From: Opitutia bacterium
GTDB taxonomy: Bacteria; Verrucomicrobiota; Verrucomicrobiia; Opitutales; Seribacteraceae
Assembly: GCA_002692605.1 (NCBI GenBank)
Contig: NZLE01000119.1
Location: forward strand, 1 to 6,427
Direction: 5' to 3'
DNA length: 6,427 nucleotides
Shown here: one piece after another, positions 1 through 5,375 of the stretch
How positions within the stretch are numbered: the stretch's first letter is position 1
Layout of the letters: each line of letters starts with the position of its first letter
The notes under the pieces: model-generated
What the model was told of the DNA's origin: nothing
What the model saw: only the letters and a program-made list of their open reading frames with translations
The model's database searches: none
Made by a program: the position numbers and the translations under genes

Positions 1-61
1 TGCAAAGGGCCGTCTCTTAAAAAATTGATCCTTTTTTACCCGACAGTCGATCTATTAACCA

Positions 62-1510
62 ATGATTACAATGACAGACACCATCACTCCAACTCTTGAT
101 TACAAAGTAGCAGATATTACCCTTGCCGAATTTGGCCGTAAGGAAATTACCATTGCCGAACATGAAATGCCCGGTCTCATGGCGACCCGTGAAAAATATG
201 GTCCCTCCAAGCCCTTGGCTGGTGTGAAGATTATGGGTTCCTTGCACATGACCATTCAGACTGCCGTTCTCATCGAAACTCTCGTGGATCTCGGCGCTGA
301 TGTTCGCTGGTGTTCTTGCAACATCTTTTCCACCCAAGACCATGCCGCCGCCGCGATTGCCGCCGCGGGAGTTCCCGTTTTCGCCTGGAAGGGTGAAACT
401 CTGGAAGATTATTGGGATTGCACATGGAATGCGCTTACTTGGCCGGACGGTTCGGGTCCCGACCAAATCGTCGACGATGGTGGGGACGCCACCTTGCTTA
501 TTCACAAAGGCGTCGAACTCGAAAATGGAAGCGATTGGGTAAACGGGGATTCGGACAACCATGAGGAGCAGGTCATCAAAGACCTCTTGAAGAAAGTGCA
601 TGCGGACAATCCCCATCATTGGACTCCGATTTCAAAGGAAATCGTCGGCGTATCCGAAGAAACCACCACCGGTGTTCACCGTCTCATTGAGATGGAAGAG
701 CAAGGCAACCTTCTTTTTCAAGCCATCAACGTCAATGATTCGGTCACCAAGTCTAAATTCGACAACAACTATGGCTGTCGTCATTCACTCGTGGACGGAA
801 TCAAAAGAGCGTTGGACGTGTTGATCTCCGGAAAAGTCGCCATGGTTTGTGGATATGGTGACGTCGGCAAAGGATCAGCTGACTCATTGGCCAATGAAAA
901 AGCGAGGGTCATGGTTTCCGAAATCGACCCGATCTGCGCCCTGCAAGCCTGCATGTCCGGCTACCAAGTCACTACAATCGAAGATGCTTTGGAAACTGCG
1001 GACATTTTTGTGACGACCACAGGCAACAAAGACATCATAACCGCCGAACACATCAGCAAGATGAAAGATCAGGCGATCGTATGTAACATTGGCCACTTCG
1101 ACAACGAGATTCAAGTCGCCCAACTCGAAGCCATGGAAGGGGTTACCAAGGAGATCATCAAGGAAGACTCCGTTCCCGGTGGACCTGTAAGCCGATTCAC
1201 CTTTCCGGACGGCAAGAGCATTTACCTGCTCGCCGAAGGACGCTTGATCAACTTGGGATGCGCAACCGGTCATCCCAGTTTCGTAATGTCCAACAGTTTC
1301 ACTAACCAGACCATAGCTCAAATCGACATCCGCAAGAACCCGGACAGAAAGATTGGGGTATACCGTTTGAGTAAGGAGTTGGACGAAGAGGTAGCCCGTT
1401 TGCATTTGGACAAGCTGGGCGCAAAGTTAACCACTCTTAGTGACGAACAAGCCGATTATATCGGCGTACCGGTCGAAGGTCCTTACAAACCCGAGCACTA
1501 CCGCTACTAG
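62..1510 (+). CDS. ahcY: S-adenosylhomocysteinase (adenosylhomocysteinase)
   Basis: Cytosolic NAD-dependent enzyme that reversibly hydrolyses S-adenosyl-L-homocysteine to adenosine and homocysteine, relieving product inhibition of SAM-dependent methyltransferases and feeding the methionine cycle. The 482-aa product is full length. Visible landmarks are the DDGGD acidic motif (138-142), SEETTTGVH (198-206, catalytic Glu about 200), NDSVTKSKFDN (225-235, with Asn225, Lys230 and Asp234 matching the family catalytic Asn/Lys/Asp), the Rossmann motif GYGDVGKG (264-271), NIGHFDNE, GCATGHPSFVMSNSF and the canonical C-terminus ending KPEHYRY. Residues about 149-193 carry the extra segment seen in the long bacterial form and absent from the human enzyme. 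Neither possible start has a clear Shine-Dalgarno: ATG 62 gives the longest product, while ATG 71 (MTDT...) is an equally plausible start. A strong terminator follows, so it looks monocistronic at its 3' end. Identification is near certain; the exact start is not. Confidence 0.97.
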   Translation: MITMTDTITPTLDYKVADITLAEFGRKEITIAEHEMPGLMATREKYGPSKPLAGVKIMGSLHMTIQTAVLIETLVDLGADVRWCSCNIFSTQDHAAAAIAAAGVPVFAWKGETLEDYWDCTWNALTWPDGSGPDQIVDDGGDATLLIHKGVELENGSDWVNGDSDNHEEQVIKDLLKKVHADNPHHWTPISKEIVGVSEETTTGVHRLIEMEEQGNLLFQAINVNDSVTKSKFDNNYGCRHSLVDGIKRALDVLISGKVAMVCGYGDVGKGSADSLANEKARVMVSEIDPICALQACMSGYQVTTIEDALETADIFVTTTGNKDIITAEHISKMKDQAIVCNIGHFDNEIQVAQLEAMEGVTKEIIKEDSVPGGPVSRFTFPDGKSIYLLAEGRLINLGCATGHPSFVMSNSFTNQTIAQIDIRKNPDRKIGVYRLSKELDEEVARLHLDKLGAKLTTLSDEQADYIGVPVEGPYKPEHYRY

Positions 1511-1530
1511 ATTTCTTACAATTTGCAATG

Positions 1531-1563
1531 AAACCGTCCCAATTCCTTGGGGCGGTTTTTTTT
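1531..1563 (+). terminator. Rho-independent terminator of ahcY
   Basis: Arms AAACCGTCCC (1531-1540) and GGGGCGGTTT (1549-1558) pair over 10 bp with one G-U pair around an 8-nt loop, and a run of eight T (1556-1563) follows. It starts 20 nt after the ahcY stop and separates ahcY from obgE. This is a textbook intrinsic terminator. Confidence 0.92.
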
Positions 1564-1569
1564 GATTCG

Positions 1570-1598
1570 TTGACCAAAATTGGAAGATTGGATAGATA
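1570..1598 (+). promoter_or_regulatory. Candidate sigma70-type promoter of obgE
   Basis: TTGACC (1570-1575, 5 of 6 matches to the -35 consensus) is separated by 17 nt from TAGATA (1593-1598, a moderate -10). It lies just downstream of the ahcY terminator, where a new promoter is needed. The predicted transcription start near 1605 leaves a leader of about 20 nt before the obgE ATG. Confidence 0.55.
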
Positions 1599-1623
1599 GG
1601 GGCGTGCAACTTTTGGAGTTACG

Positions 1624-2613
1624 ATGTTTTACGACGAAACCAAAGTTTATCTGAAGGCGGGAAATGGTGGAGATGGCTGTATGTCCTTTCTGCGTCAAAA
1701 GTATATGCCCAATGGCGGACCGAACGGGGGAAATGGTGGTCGAGGGGGCGACGTACTTTTGCAGGCTGATGAAAACGTGGCCGATTTGAGGGCCTTTCAT
1801 TTCAAAAAGCATTGGAAAGCGAAGAACGGAGAACCCGGTCGCGGGAGCGACCAAAATGGGAAAGGGGGCGTGCCCTGCATTCTCAAGGTTCCGCTTGGCA
1901 CCGAAGTGCGAGAGGCGGATTCAGGCGAGATCATTTGCGAACTGCTTAATCATGAGGAGGACTATTTGCTTCTCGAAGGAGGGAAGGGCGGTCGGGGAAA
2001 CGCAACCTTCAAGTCCAGCGTCAACCAAACTCCCAGACAATTTACGGAAGGGAAAGCCGGTTTGGAGGCGAACTACGTATTTACGCTCAAGACCATCGCC
2101 GACGTCGGACTTGTGGGTTTTCCCAATGCCGGAAAGTCCACTCTTTTGAACGTACTTTCCAACGCAAGTCCAAAGGTGGCATCCTATCCTTTCACCACGC
2201 TTGTCCCCACGGTCGGCGTGATTGATTATCCGGAGGACTTTTGTTCGATCACCATGGCCGACGTGCCTGGTTTGATTGAGGGAGCTGCTGAAAACCGTGG
2301 GCTTGGTCACCGCTTCCTGCGGCACGTCGAACGCTGTAAGGTACTTCTTTTTCTTTTGGATATGGCAGGTACCGATGAGCGTGACCCCTGCGATGACTTC
2401 GAGCATCTCCAAAAGGAATTGGCTGATTATGATGAGCGACTCGTTGACAAGCCCTATGTGGTGGTTGGAAACAAAAAGGATGAGGAAACGGCCGAAGCAA
2501 ACATGGATCGTTTTCGAAAAAGGTTTCCCAAGATCGAACCCTTTTTCATATCCGCGGTTCTCGAGGAAGGCCTCAGCCCTCTTCGCCAAAATCTTTTGAA
2601 GCATTTGAGATAA
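1624..2613 (+). CDS. obgE: GTPase Obg/CgtA (ribosome-assembly GTPase)
   Basis: Essential-type P-loop GTPase that associates with the large ribosomal subunit and couples ribosome maturation to growth and stringent signalling. Residues 1-158 form the glycine-rich Obg fold, with repeated GG/GNGG turns and the motifs KAGNGGDGC and GGKGGRGN. Residues about 160-329 form the G domain: G1 GFPNAGKS (165-172), switch I around SYPFTTLVP with its Thr pair, G3 DVPGLIEG (213-220), G4 NKKD (283-286) and G5 ISAV (309-312). The 329-aa protein ends right after the G domain, so the C-terminal OCT domain of many Firmicutes homologues is absent. The ATG at 1624 is supported by GGAG at 1615-1618, 5 nt upstream, and by the family N-terminus (MFYDETKVYLKAGNGGDG). 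It is not preceded by rplU-rpmA, the common neighbours of obg. Nothing appears damaged. Confidence 0.97.
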   Translation: MFYDETKVYLKAGNGGDGCMSFLRQKYMPNGGPNGGNGGRGGDVLLQADENVADLRAFHFKKHWKAKNGEPGRGSDQNGKGGVPCILKVPLGTEVREADSGEIICELLNHEEDYLLLEGGKGGRGNATFKSSVNQTPRQFTEGKAGLEANYVFTLKTIADVGLVGFPNAGKSTLLNVLSNASPKVASYPFTTLVPTVGVIDYPEDFCSITMADVPGLIEGAAENRGLGHRFLRHVERCKVLLFLLDMAGTDERDPCDDFEHLQKELADYDERLVDKPYVVVGNKKDEETAEANMDRFRKRFPKIEPFFISAVLEEGLSPLRQNLLKHLR

Positions 2614-2641
2614 AACCCGTTCCCTCAAAACGATTTTTTTT
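2604..2641 (+). terminator. Weak terminator-like element after obgE
   Basis: TTTGAG (2604-2609, overlapping the obgE 3' end) can pair with CTCAAA (2624-2629) across a 14-nt loop, followed 4 nt later by eight T (2634-2641). The stem is only 6 bp and mostly A-T, so termination would be partial at best. Some obgE transcripts may read into the downstream small genes. Confidence 0.33.
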
Positions 2642-2648
2642 AAACTTG

Positions 2649-2672
2649 ATTTGCACAAACGCTTGTGCAAAT
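2649..2672. repeat. 24-bp near-perfect palindrome, candidate operator
   Basis: Arms ATTTGCACAA (2649-2658) and TTGTGCAAAT (2663-2672) are exact reverse complements over 10 bp around the 4-nt centre ACGC. It ends 9 nt before the ATG of the 71-aa gene. No T-run follows on either strand, so it is unlikely to be a terminator. The symmetry and position fit a binding site for a dimeric repressor, or a hairpin at the 5' end of the transcript. A weak promoter can be drawn through it: TTGATT (2647-2652), 17 nt, AATAAG (2670-2675). In that case the palindrome fills the spacer and initiation would fall at about the ATG. The palindrome itself is certain; its role is inferred. Confidence 0.7.
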
Positions 2673-2681
2673 AAGTAAGTC

Positions 2682-2897
2682 ATGGAAATTGGATTGGTGG
2701 ATTGGGAAAAGGGTCGGGTAGAGGATACCGCAAACTCCTTGAAACATAGAAAAACGCTTCCTCGGAAGGACTCCGTAATTTCGCGTTTTAAAGACGCAGA
2801 AGATGAGCGCCGAGCGGCGAGAGCGCTCCGCAAAATGGAGGAGTCCTCAAAAAGGATCGATCATTTGCTCCAGTTGTTCGAGCGAGTCAGGAGGTAA
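2682..2897 (+). CDS. Small basic helical protein of unknown function (71 aa)
   Basis: I do not recognise this protein. It has 71 residues, is rich in Lys/Arg (about 19) and Asp/Glu (about 14), has no Cys, and has no signal peptide or membrane segment. Residues about 31-71 look like a continuous amphipathic helix with alternating charges (FKDAEDERRAARALRKMEES, then a Leu/Ile-spaced tail ending FERVRR), which could form a coiled coil. The ATG at 2682 lies 9 nt after the 24-bp palindrome and has no good Shine-Dalgarno, only a purine-rich TAAGTAAG. Its stop codon lies 4 nt before the start of the next small gene, whose Shine-Dalgarno is inside this gene's last codons, so the two are probably translated as a coupled pair. 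The coding assignment rests on that layout, not on homology. Confidence 0.6.
   Translation: MEIGLVDWEKGRVEDTANSLKHRKTLPRKDSVISRFKDAEDERRAARALRKMEESSKRIDHLLQLFERVRR
2889..2894 (+). promoter_or_regulatory. Perfect Shine-Dalgarno deciding a GTG start
   Basis: AGGAGG at 2889-2894 lies 7 nt before GTG 2902. It is the strongest ribosome binding site in the window and sits inside the last codons of the upstream 71-aa gene. It argues for GTG 2902 rather than the in-frame ATG at 2803, which would overlap the 71-aa gene by 95 bp. Confidence 0.75.
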
Positions 2898-2901
2898 CCG
2901 A

Positions 2902-3084
2902 GTGGTTCGGAAAGTCTTGCATTCCCTGAGTTCGATTGCTTCCCAAATGGGAAGAAAAGGCGGATCCGCAGGCAAAGGTGATGCAAAGAAAAGAGGGAAT
3001 TCGAGTTACTACCGGGACATGCAGAGGAAGGCGGTGGTCTCCCGATTGGCCAAGGCCAAGGCTCGGGAACGCGAGGTCACTTGA
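2902..3084 (+). CDS. Very basic small protein of unknown function (60 aa)
   Basis: I do not recognise this protein. From GTG 2902 it has 60 residues, about 16 Lys/Arg against 4 Asp/Glu, so it is strongly cationic. A short N-terminal segment (MVRKVLHSLSSIASQ) is followed by a glycine/lysine-rich stretch at about 16-33 (MGRKGGSAGKGDAKKRGN), a SSYYRDMQRKA segment and a basic helical tail. This composition is typical of nucleic-acid- or ribosome-binding small proteins, but that is inference. The start is chosen on the AGGAGG 7 nt upstream; the longer reading from ATG 2803 has atypical Ser/Cys-rich sequence that is best explained as out-of-frame translation of the neighbour. It follows the 71-aa gene after 4 nt, and its last 8 bp overlap the convergent nuclease-like gene. 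Confidence 0.6.
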   Translation: MVRKVLHSLSSIASQMGRKGGSAGKGDAKKRGNSSYYRDMQRKAVVSRLAKAKAREREVT

Positions 3085-4453
3085 TCCAGTTGAGGTCTTC
3101 GACGATGAACTGCCACTGTCCGCGATAGCGCGACAAGTGTCCGTAGCCTGCGATTCGGCTATCCTTGCGAAAGGAAAAAAGTCTTCGGCGGACCGCAGGG
3201 TTGAAGCTGTAAAGTCCGAGTTGATGTCCACCGGCGAGAATGGTCAGGGGATTGCTGCGGATAACCTTTCCACTAAAGCGAAAGGTCACTCCGTAATTCG
3301 CAGGATCCAGGGATTTGGGCTGCCAGCTTGGGGCTGATTTAATTGCATTCGCGTAATCCACCTTTCGAGCGGATTGTTCGATCTCGGGGTAACTGTTCCC
3401 GCCTTGGGTTGCGGGACCGCCAGTTTCGAATCGGGCTAGGACAGGAAAATGATCACTGACTCCGAAACCGTCGAGTTCGTTGGACCACTTGTAGGGAAGT
3501 TCGCTGCCTGAGACGGAATTCACCCCCTTCAGTTTGGAAACCTCGAAGGAATCGGTGAGGTAGCGGATGCCTTTTGCGTCATACAGACCCTGTGGTAAGA
3601 TCAGGTGCATTAGGGTTCCCCAGTTTCCCCTCCAGGCATCCGAGCCTCTTTGATCATGCGGAAGCTCATGCCAGAGGTTGTAAAGTTTGGGAGCGATAGT
3701 CCGTCCGGCGGGTTCCAGATTATGGGAGAGAAGGACGTCATTGATCCCGGTCTTGGGCATGTCCTTGGCATAGACCGTGGATTGGTTGTAATGAGAATTC
3801 AAATCTCCACCCACGAGAAAATCCGCGAAGGGATTTCGCTTGGTGATCTCATCGATCCGGTTTCTGAGGGTTTGGGCATTTTGCAACCGGTGGGACTCCA
3901 TCTCCTTGGAAGAGGCTCCTGATTTCCAGTGGTTGTTGAAGAGGGTAAAGGGCACGCCTCCCACCGACAGGGTGGTTTCGAGGATCGGTCTGGCCATTCG
4001 AATGGGGTGCAACCTCGTCGAACTAATGGGAAATTTGGATAAGGTCACGCATTGAACCGAAGGCCAATTTCCCGGAGAGTCCTTTGGGTCATAGCCTTGA
4101 GCGACTTGGTAGGGCCCCAAACCGTTTTTCTTCAGAGCGTTGAGCAAAAGTTCGGTTGCGGAGGGAAACTCCCTAGGGGTCCGGTCGACTTCGATCTCCT
4201 GAAGAAGAACCACCTCGGGACCCGTGCTTCCGCCGATCAGGCGCAGCGATCGAACGATTGAGTTGAGCTTGTTTTGCAATTCCTTCGGACCGTAAAACTC
4301 CGGTTTGTAGTCATCGTACAGAGAAACGCCATCCGTATCAAAGAGGTTCTCAACGTTATAGGCTACCACTTGAAAGGATCGCCCGGAGACGAAATGGCTT
4401 ATGGCCAGACTTACAATGGCCAAGGCAAAGCGGGAGGCAAAATTGGGCACCAT
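3077..4453 (-). CDS. Secreted endonuclease/exonuclease/phosphatase-family protein
   Basis: Member of the EEP (DNase I-like) metal-dependent phosphodiesterase superfamily; the substrate (DNA, RNA or phosphoester) cannot be read from sequence. From ATG 4453 it has 458 aa. Residues 1-24 look like a signal peptide (basic residue, hydrophobic ALAIVSLAI core, VSG before the mature protein), so export is likely. Family motifs in order are YNVENLFD (Asn33), VVLLQEIE (metal-ligand Glu86), NNHWKSG (Asn174/His175), GGDLNSH (Asp217/Asn219) and GVSDHFPV (Asp334/His335), so the catalytic set is complete. After a Gly/Pro-rich linker, residues about 387-458 form a beta-rich region (GKVIRSN..., GHLSRYRGQWQFIVED) resembling an OB fold. 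An in-frame TTG at 4459 would add two residues; neither start has a clear Shine-Dalgarno. It starts about 24 nt after yaaA stops, suggesting one operon, and converges on the 60-aa gene. Confidence 0.9.
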   Translation of the reverse strand: MVPNFASRFALAIVSLAISHFVSGRSFQVVAYNVENLFDTDGVSLYDDYKPEFYGPKELQNKLNSIVRSLRLIGGSTGPEVVLLQEIEVDRTPREFPSATELLLNALKKNGLGPYQVAQGYDPKDSPGNWPSVQCVTLSKFPISSTRLHPIRMARPILETTLSVGGVPFTLFNNHWKSGASSKEMESHRLQNAQTLRNRIDEITKRNPFADFLVGGDLNSHYNQSTVYAKDMPKTGINDVLLSHNLEPAGRTIAPKLYNLWHELPHDQRGSDAWRGNWGTLMHLILPQGLYDAKGIRYLTDSFEVSKLKGVNSVSGSELPYKWSNELDGFGVSDHFPVLARFETGGPATQGGNSYPEIEQSARKVDYANAIKSAPSWQPKSLDPANYGVTFRFSGKVIRSNPLTILAGGHQLGLYSFNPAVRRRLFSFRKDSRIAGYGHLSRYRGQWQFIVEDLNWIK

Positions 4454-4477
4454 GCCCAAGGTTAGGCTAAGCCCATC

Positions 4478-5266
4478 CTAAGCCGCAATCCGATTTTTCT
4501 CTTTTCTTAGAAATACGGGATTCGAGTCGGATGATTCCTTCGGGCAGAATTGGTACCCCTGCTCCGAGAACTGTCGAATTCCTTCGAGCGAATCGATTCG
4601 ATTGCGAATCAAAAAGGAGGACATGAAACCACGGGCCTTCTTTGCATAAAAACTTATGATTTTGAAGTTCCCGTTTTTTTCGTCCTTAAAGACCGGGGCG
4701 ATCATTTCGCCTTCAATCATTTTACCTTGGGCCGCCTTGAAATACTCTTGGGAAGCCAAGTTCACCAGAAGTTTGGCCTTGGCCTTTTTCATATCTCGGT
4801 TGATGGCCTTGGCCAAGCGGTCTCCCCAAAAGGCATAGAGGTCCTTGCCCGATGGGTTGCAGTAGGCCGTGCCCATTTCGAGTCTATGGGGTTGGATCAA
4901 GTCGAGAGGGCGAAGGATACCATAGAGGCCGGAAAGGATGCGCAGGCTTTTTTGGGCATAGTTAAAATCGCCCTTCTTGAAATTCCATGCCTGCAAACCT
5001 TCGTAGACGTCGCCCTTGAAAGCGAGGATTGCCTGTTTGCTTGATTTCGAGTCATGCTTGAAACGCCAGGACTGATAGCGTTCCCTGTTGAGCTCGGCTA
5101 ACTTGGGGCTGATCCCCATAAGGGCGCCGATCTCTTCCGAAGAGAGTTTCGCAAGTCCGGAAATCAAGTCCTTGGAGAGGGGAAGGAAATCAGGTTCGGT
5201 GCAGAGTTCGAGTGGGGAAGGGGTCTCGAAATCGAGAGTTTTTGCGGGGGACAGAAGAATGATCAT
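4478..5266 (-). CDS. yaaA: YaaA family protein (peroxide stress resistance, DUF328/UPF0246)
   Basis: Cytosolic protein of the YaaA family. In E. coli YaaA lowers free intracellular iron during hydrogen peroxide stress and so limits Fenton damage to DNA; a DNA-binding helix-hairpin-helix-like fold has been described for the family. The 262 aa are full length. Hallmarks are the N-terminus MIILLSPAKTLDFETP (1-16), FKGDVYEGLQAW (83-94), ILSGLYGILRPLDLIQPHRLEMGT (110-133), LVNLASQEYFKA (167-178) and PVFKDEKNG with FYAKKARGFM (191-214). ATG 5266 gives exactly the family N-terminus, although only a weak purine-rich sequence (GATGAAAG) precedes it. The downstream nuclease-like gene begins about 24 nt after the stop. 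No recognisable OxyR or PerR site was identified; a possible promoter with an inverted repeat lies at 5338-5375. Confidence 0.95.
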   Translation of the reverse strand: MIILLSPAKTLDFETPSPLELCTEPDFLPLSKDLISGLAKLSSEEIGALMGISPKLAELNRERYQSWRFKHDSKSSKQAILAFKGDVYEGLQAWNFKKGDFNYAQKSLRILSGLYGILRPLDLIQPHRLEMGTAYCNPSGKDLYAFWGDRLAKAINRDMKKAKAKLLVNLASQEYFKAAQGKMIEGEMIAPVFKDEKNGNFKIISFYAKKARGFMSSFLIRNRIDSLEGIRQFSEQGYQFCPKESSDSNPVFLRKEKNRIAA

Positions 5267-5337
5267 ACTTTCATCTTACGAGTGGTTTTTCTTGGTTCAA
5301 GGTGAGAAAATGAAAAAAATTTGGGATACAAGAAAGT

Positions 5338-5362
5338 AATGCAAGTACTTATAAATTGCATT
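5338..5362. repeat. Inverted repeat between the TerB-like gene and yaaA
   Basis: AATGCAA (5338-5344) and TTGCATT (5356-5362) are exact 7-bp inverted arms around an 11-nt spacer that itself overlaps the palindrome AAGTACTT (5343-5350). It covers the -10 of the possible yaaA promoter, which would suit an operator. It is not followed by a T-run, so a terminator for the upstream gene is less likely. The arms are short, and chance occurrence in AT-rich DNA is possible. Confidence 0.4.
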
Positions 5363-5375
5363 TATATTAAGTCAG
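5348..5375 (-). promoter_or_regulatory. Possible yaaA promoter
   Basis: On the minus strand CTGACT (plus 5370-5375) and TATAAG (plus 5348-5353) are separated by 16 nt; the -35 overlaps the stop codon of the TerB-like gene. Both hexamers are imperfect. The predicted start gives a leader of roughly 75 nt before yaaA. This is one reading of an AT-rich gap. Confidence 0.3.

Noticed and set aside
1..61. Possible SAH/SAM riboswitch leader in front of ahcY
   Set aside because: Such leaders occur upstream of ahcY in some bacteria, but only 61 nt are visible. They are A/T-run rich with no recognisable conserved core or pseudoknot pairing and no clear promoter, so nothing can be supported; a leader further upstream cannot be excluded.
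884..1405. 173-aa open frame antisense to ahcY
   Set aside because: Shadow of a highly conserved coding region; no independent support.
1921..2670. 249-aa open frame antisense to obgE
   Set aside because: It lies entirely opposite a certain gene, has no Shine-Dalgarno or family motif, and has a low-complexity translation typical of an antisense shadow.
2649..2672. The palindrome as an intrinsic terminator of obgE
   Set aside because: The stem is A/T-rich and is followed by ATAAGTAAG rather than a T-run on the plus strand, and by a purine-rich stretch on the minus strand.
2682..3084. Toxin-antitoxin interpretation of the two small genes
   Set aside because: Size, spacing and palindrome superficially fit, but neither protein shows a known DNA-binding antitoxin fold (ribbon-helix-helix, HTH, AbrB) or a known toxin family, so the label is not justified.
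4454..4500. Repeated CTAAGCC / TTAGGCTAA motifs between yaaA and the nuclease-like gene
   Set aside because: Two short near-copies within 20 nt give only a weak 4-bp-type hairpin and no T-run; this is consistent with chance.
3030..4850. Recurring GGCCAAGG / CCTTGGCC strings
   Set aside because: They fall inside coding sequence on Ala-Lys or Gly-rich codons at irregular spacing; codon usage explains them better than a repeat family.
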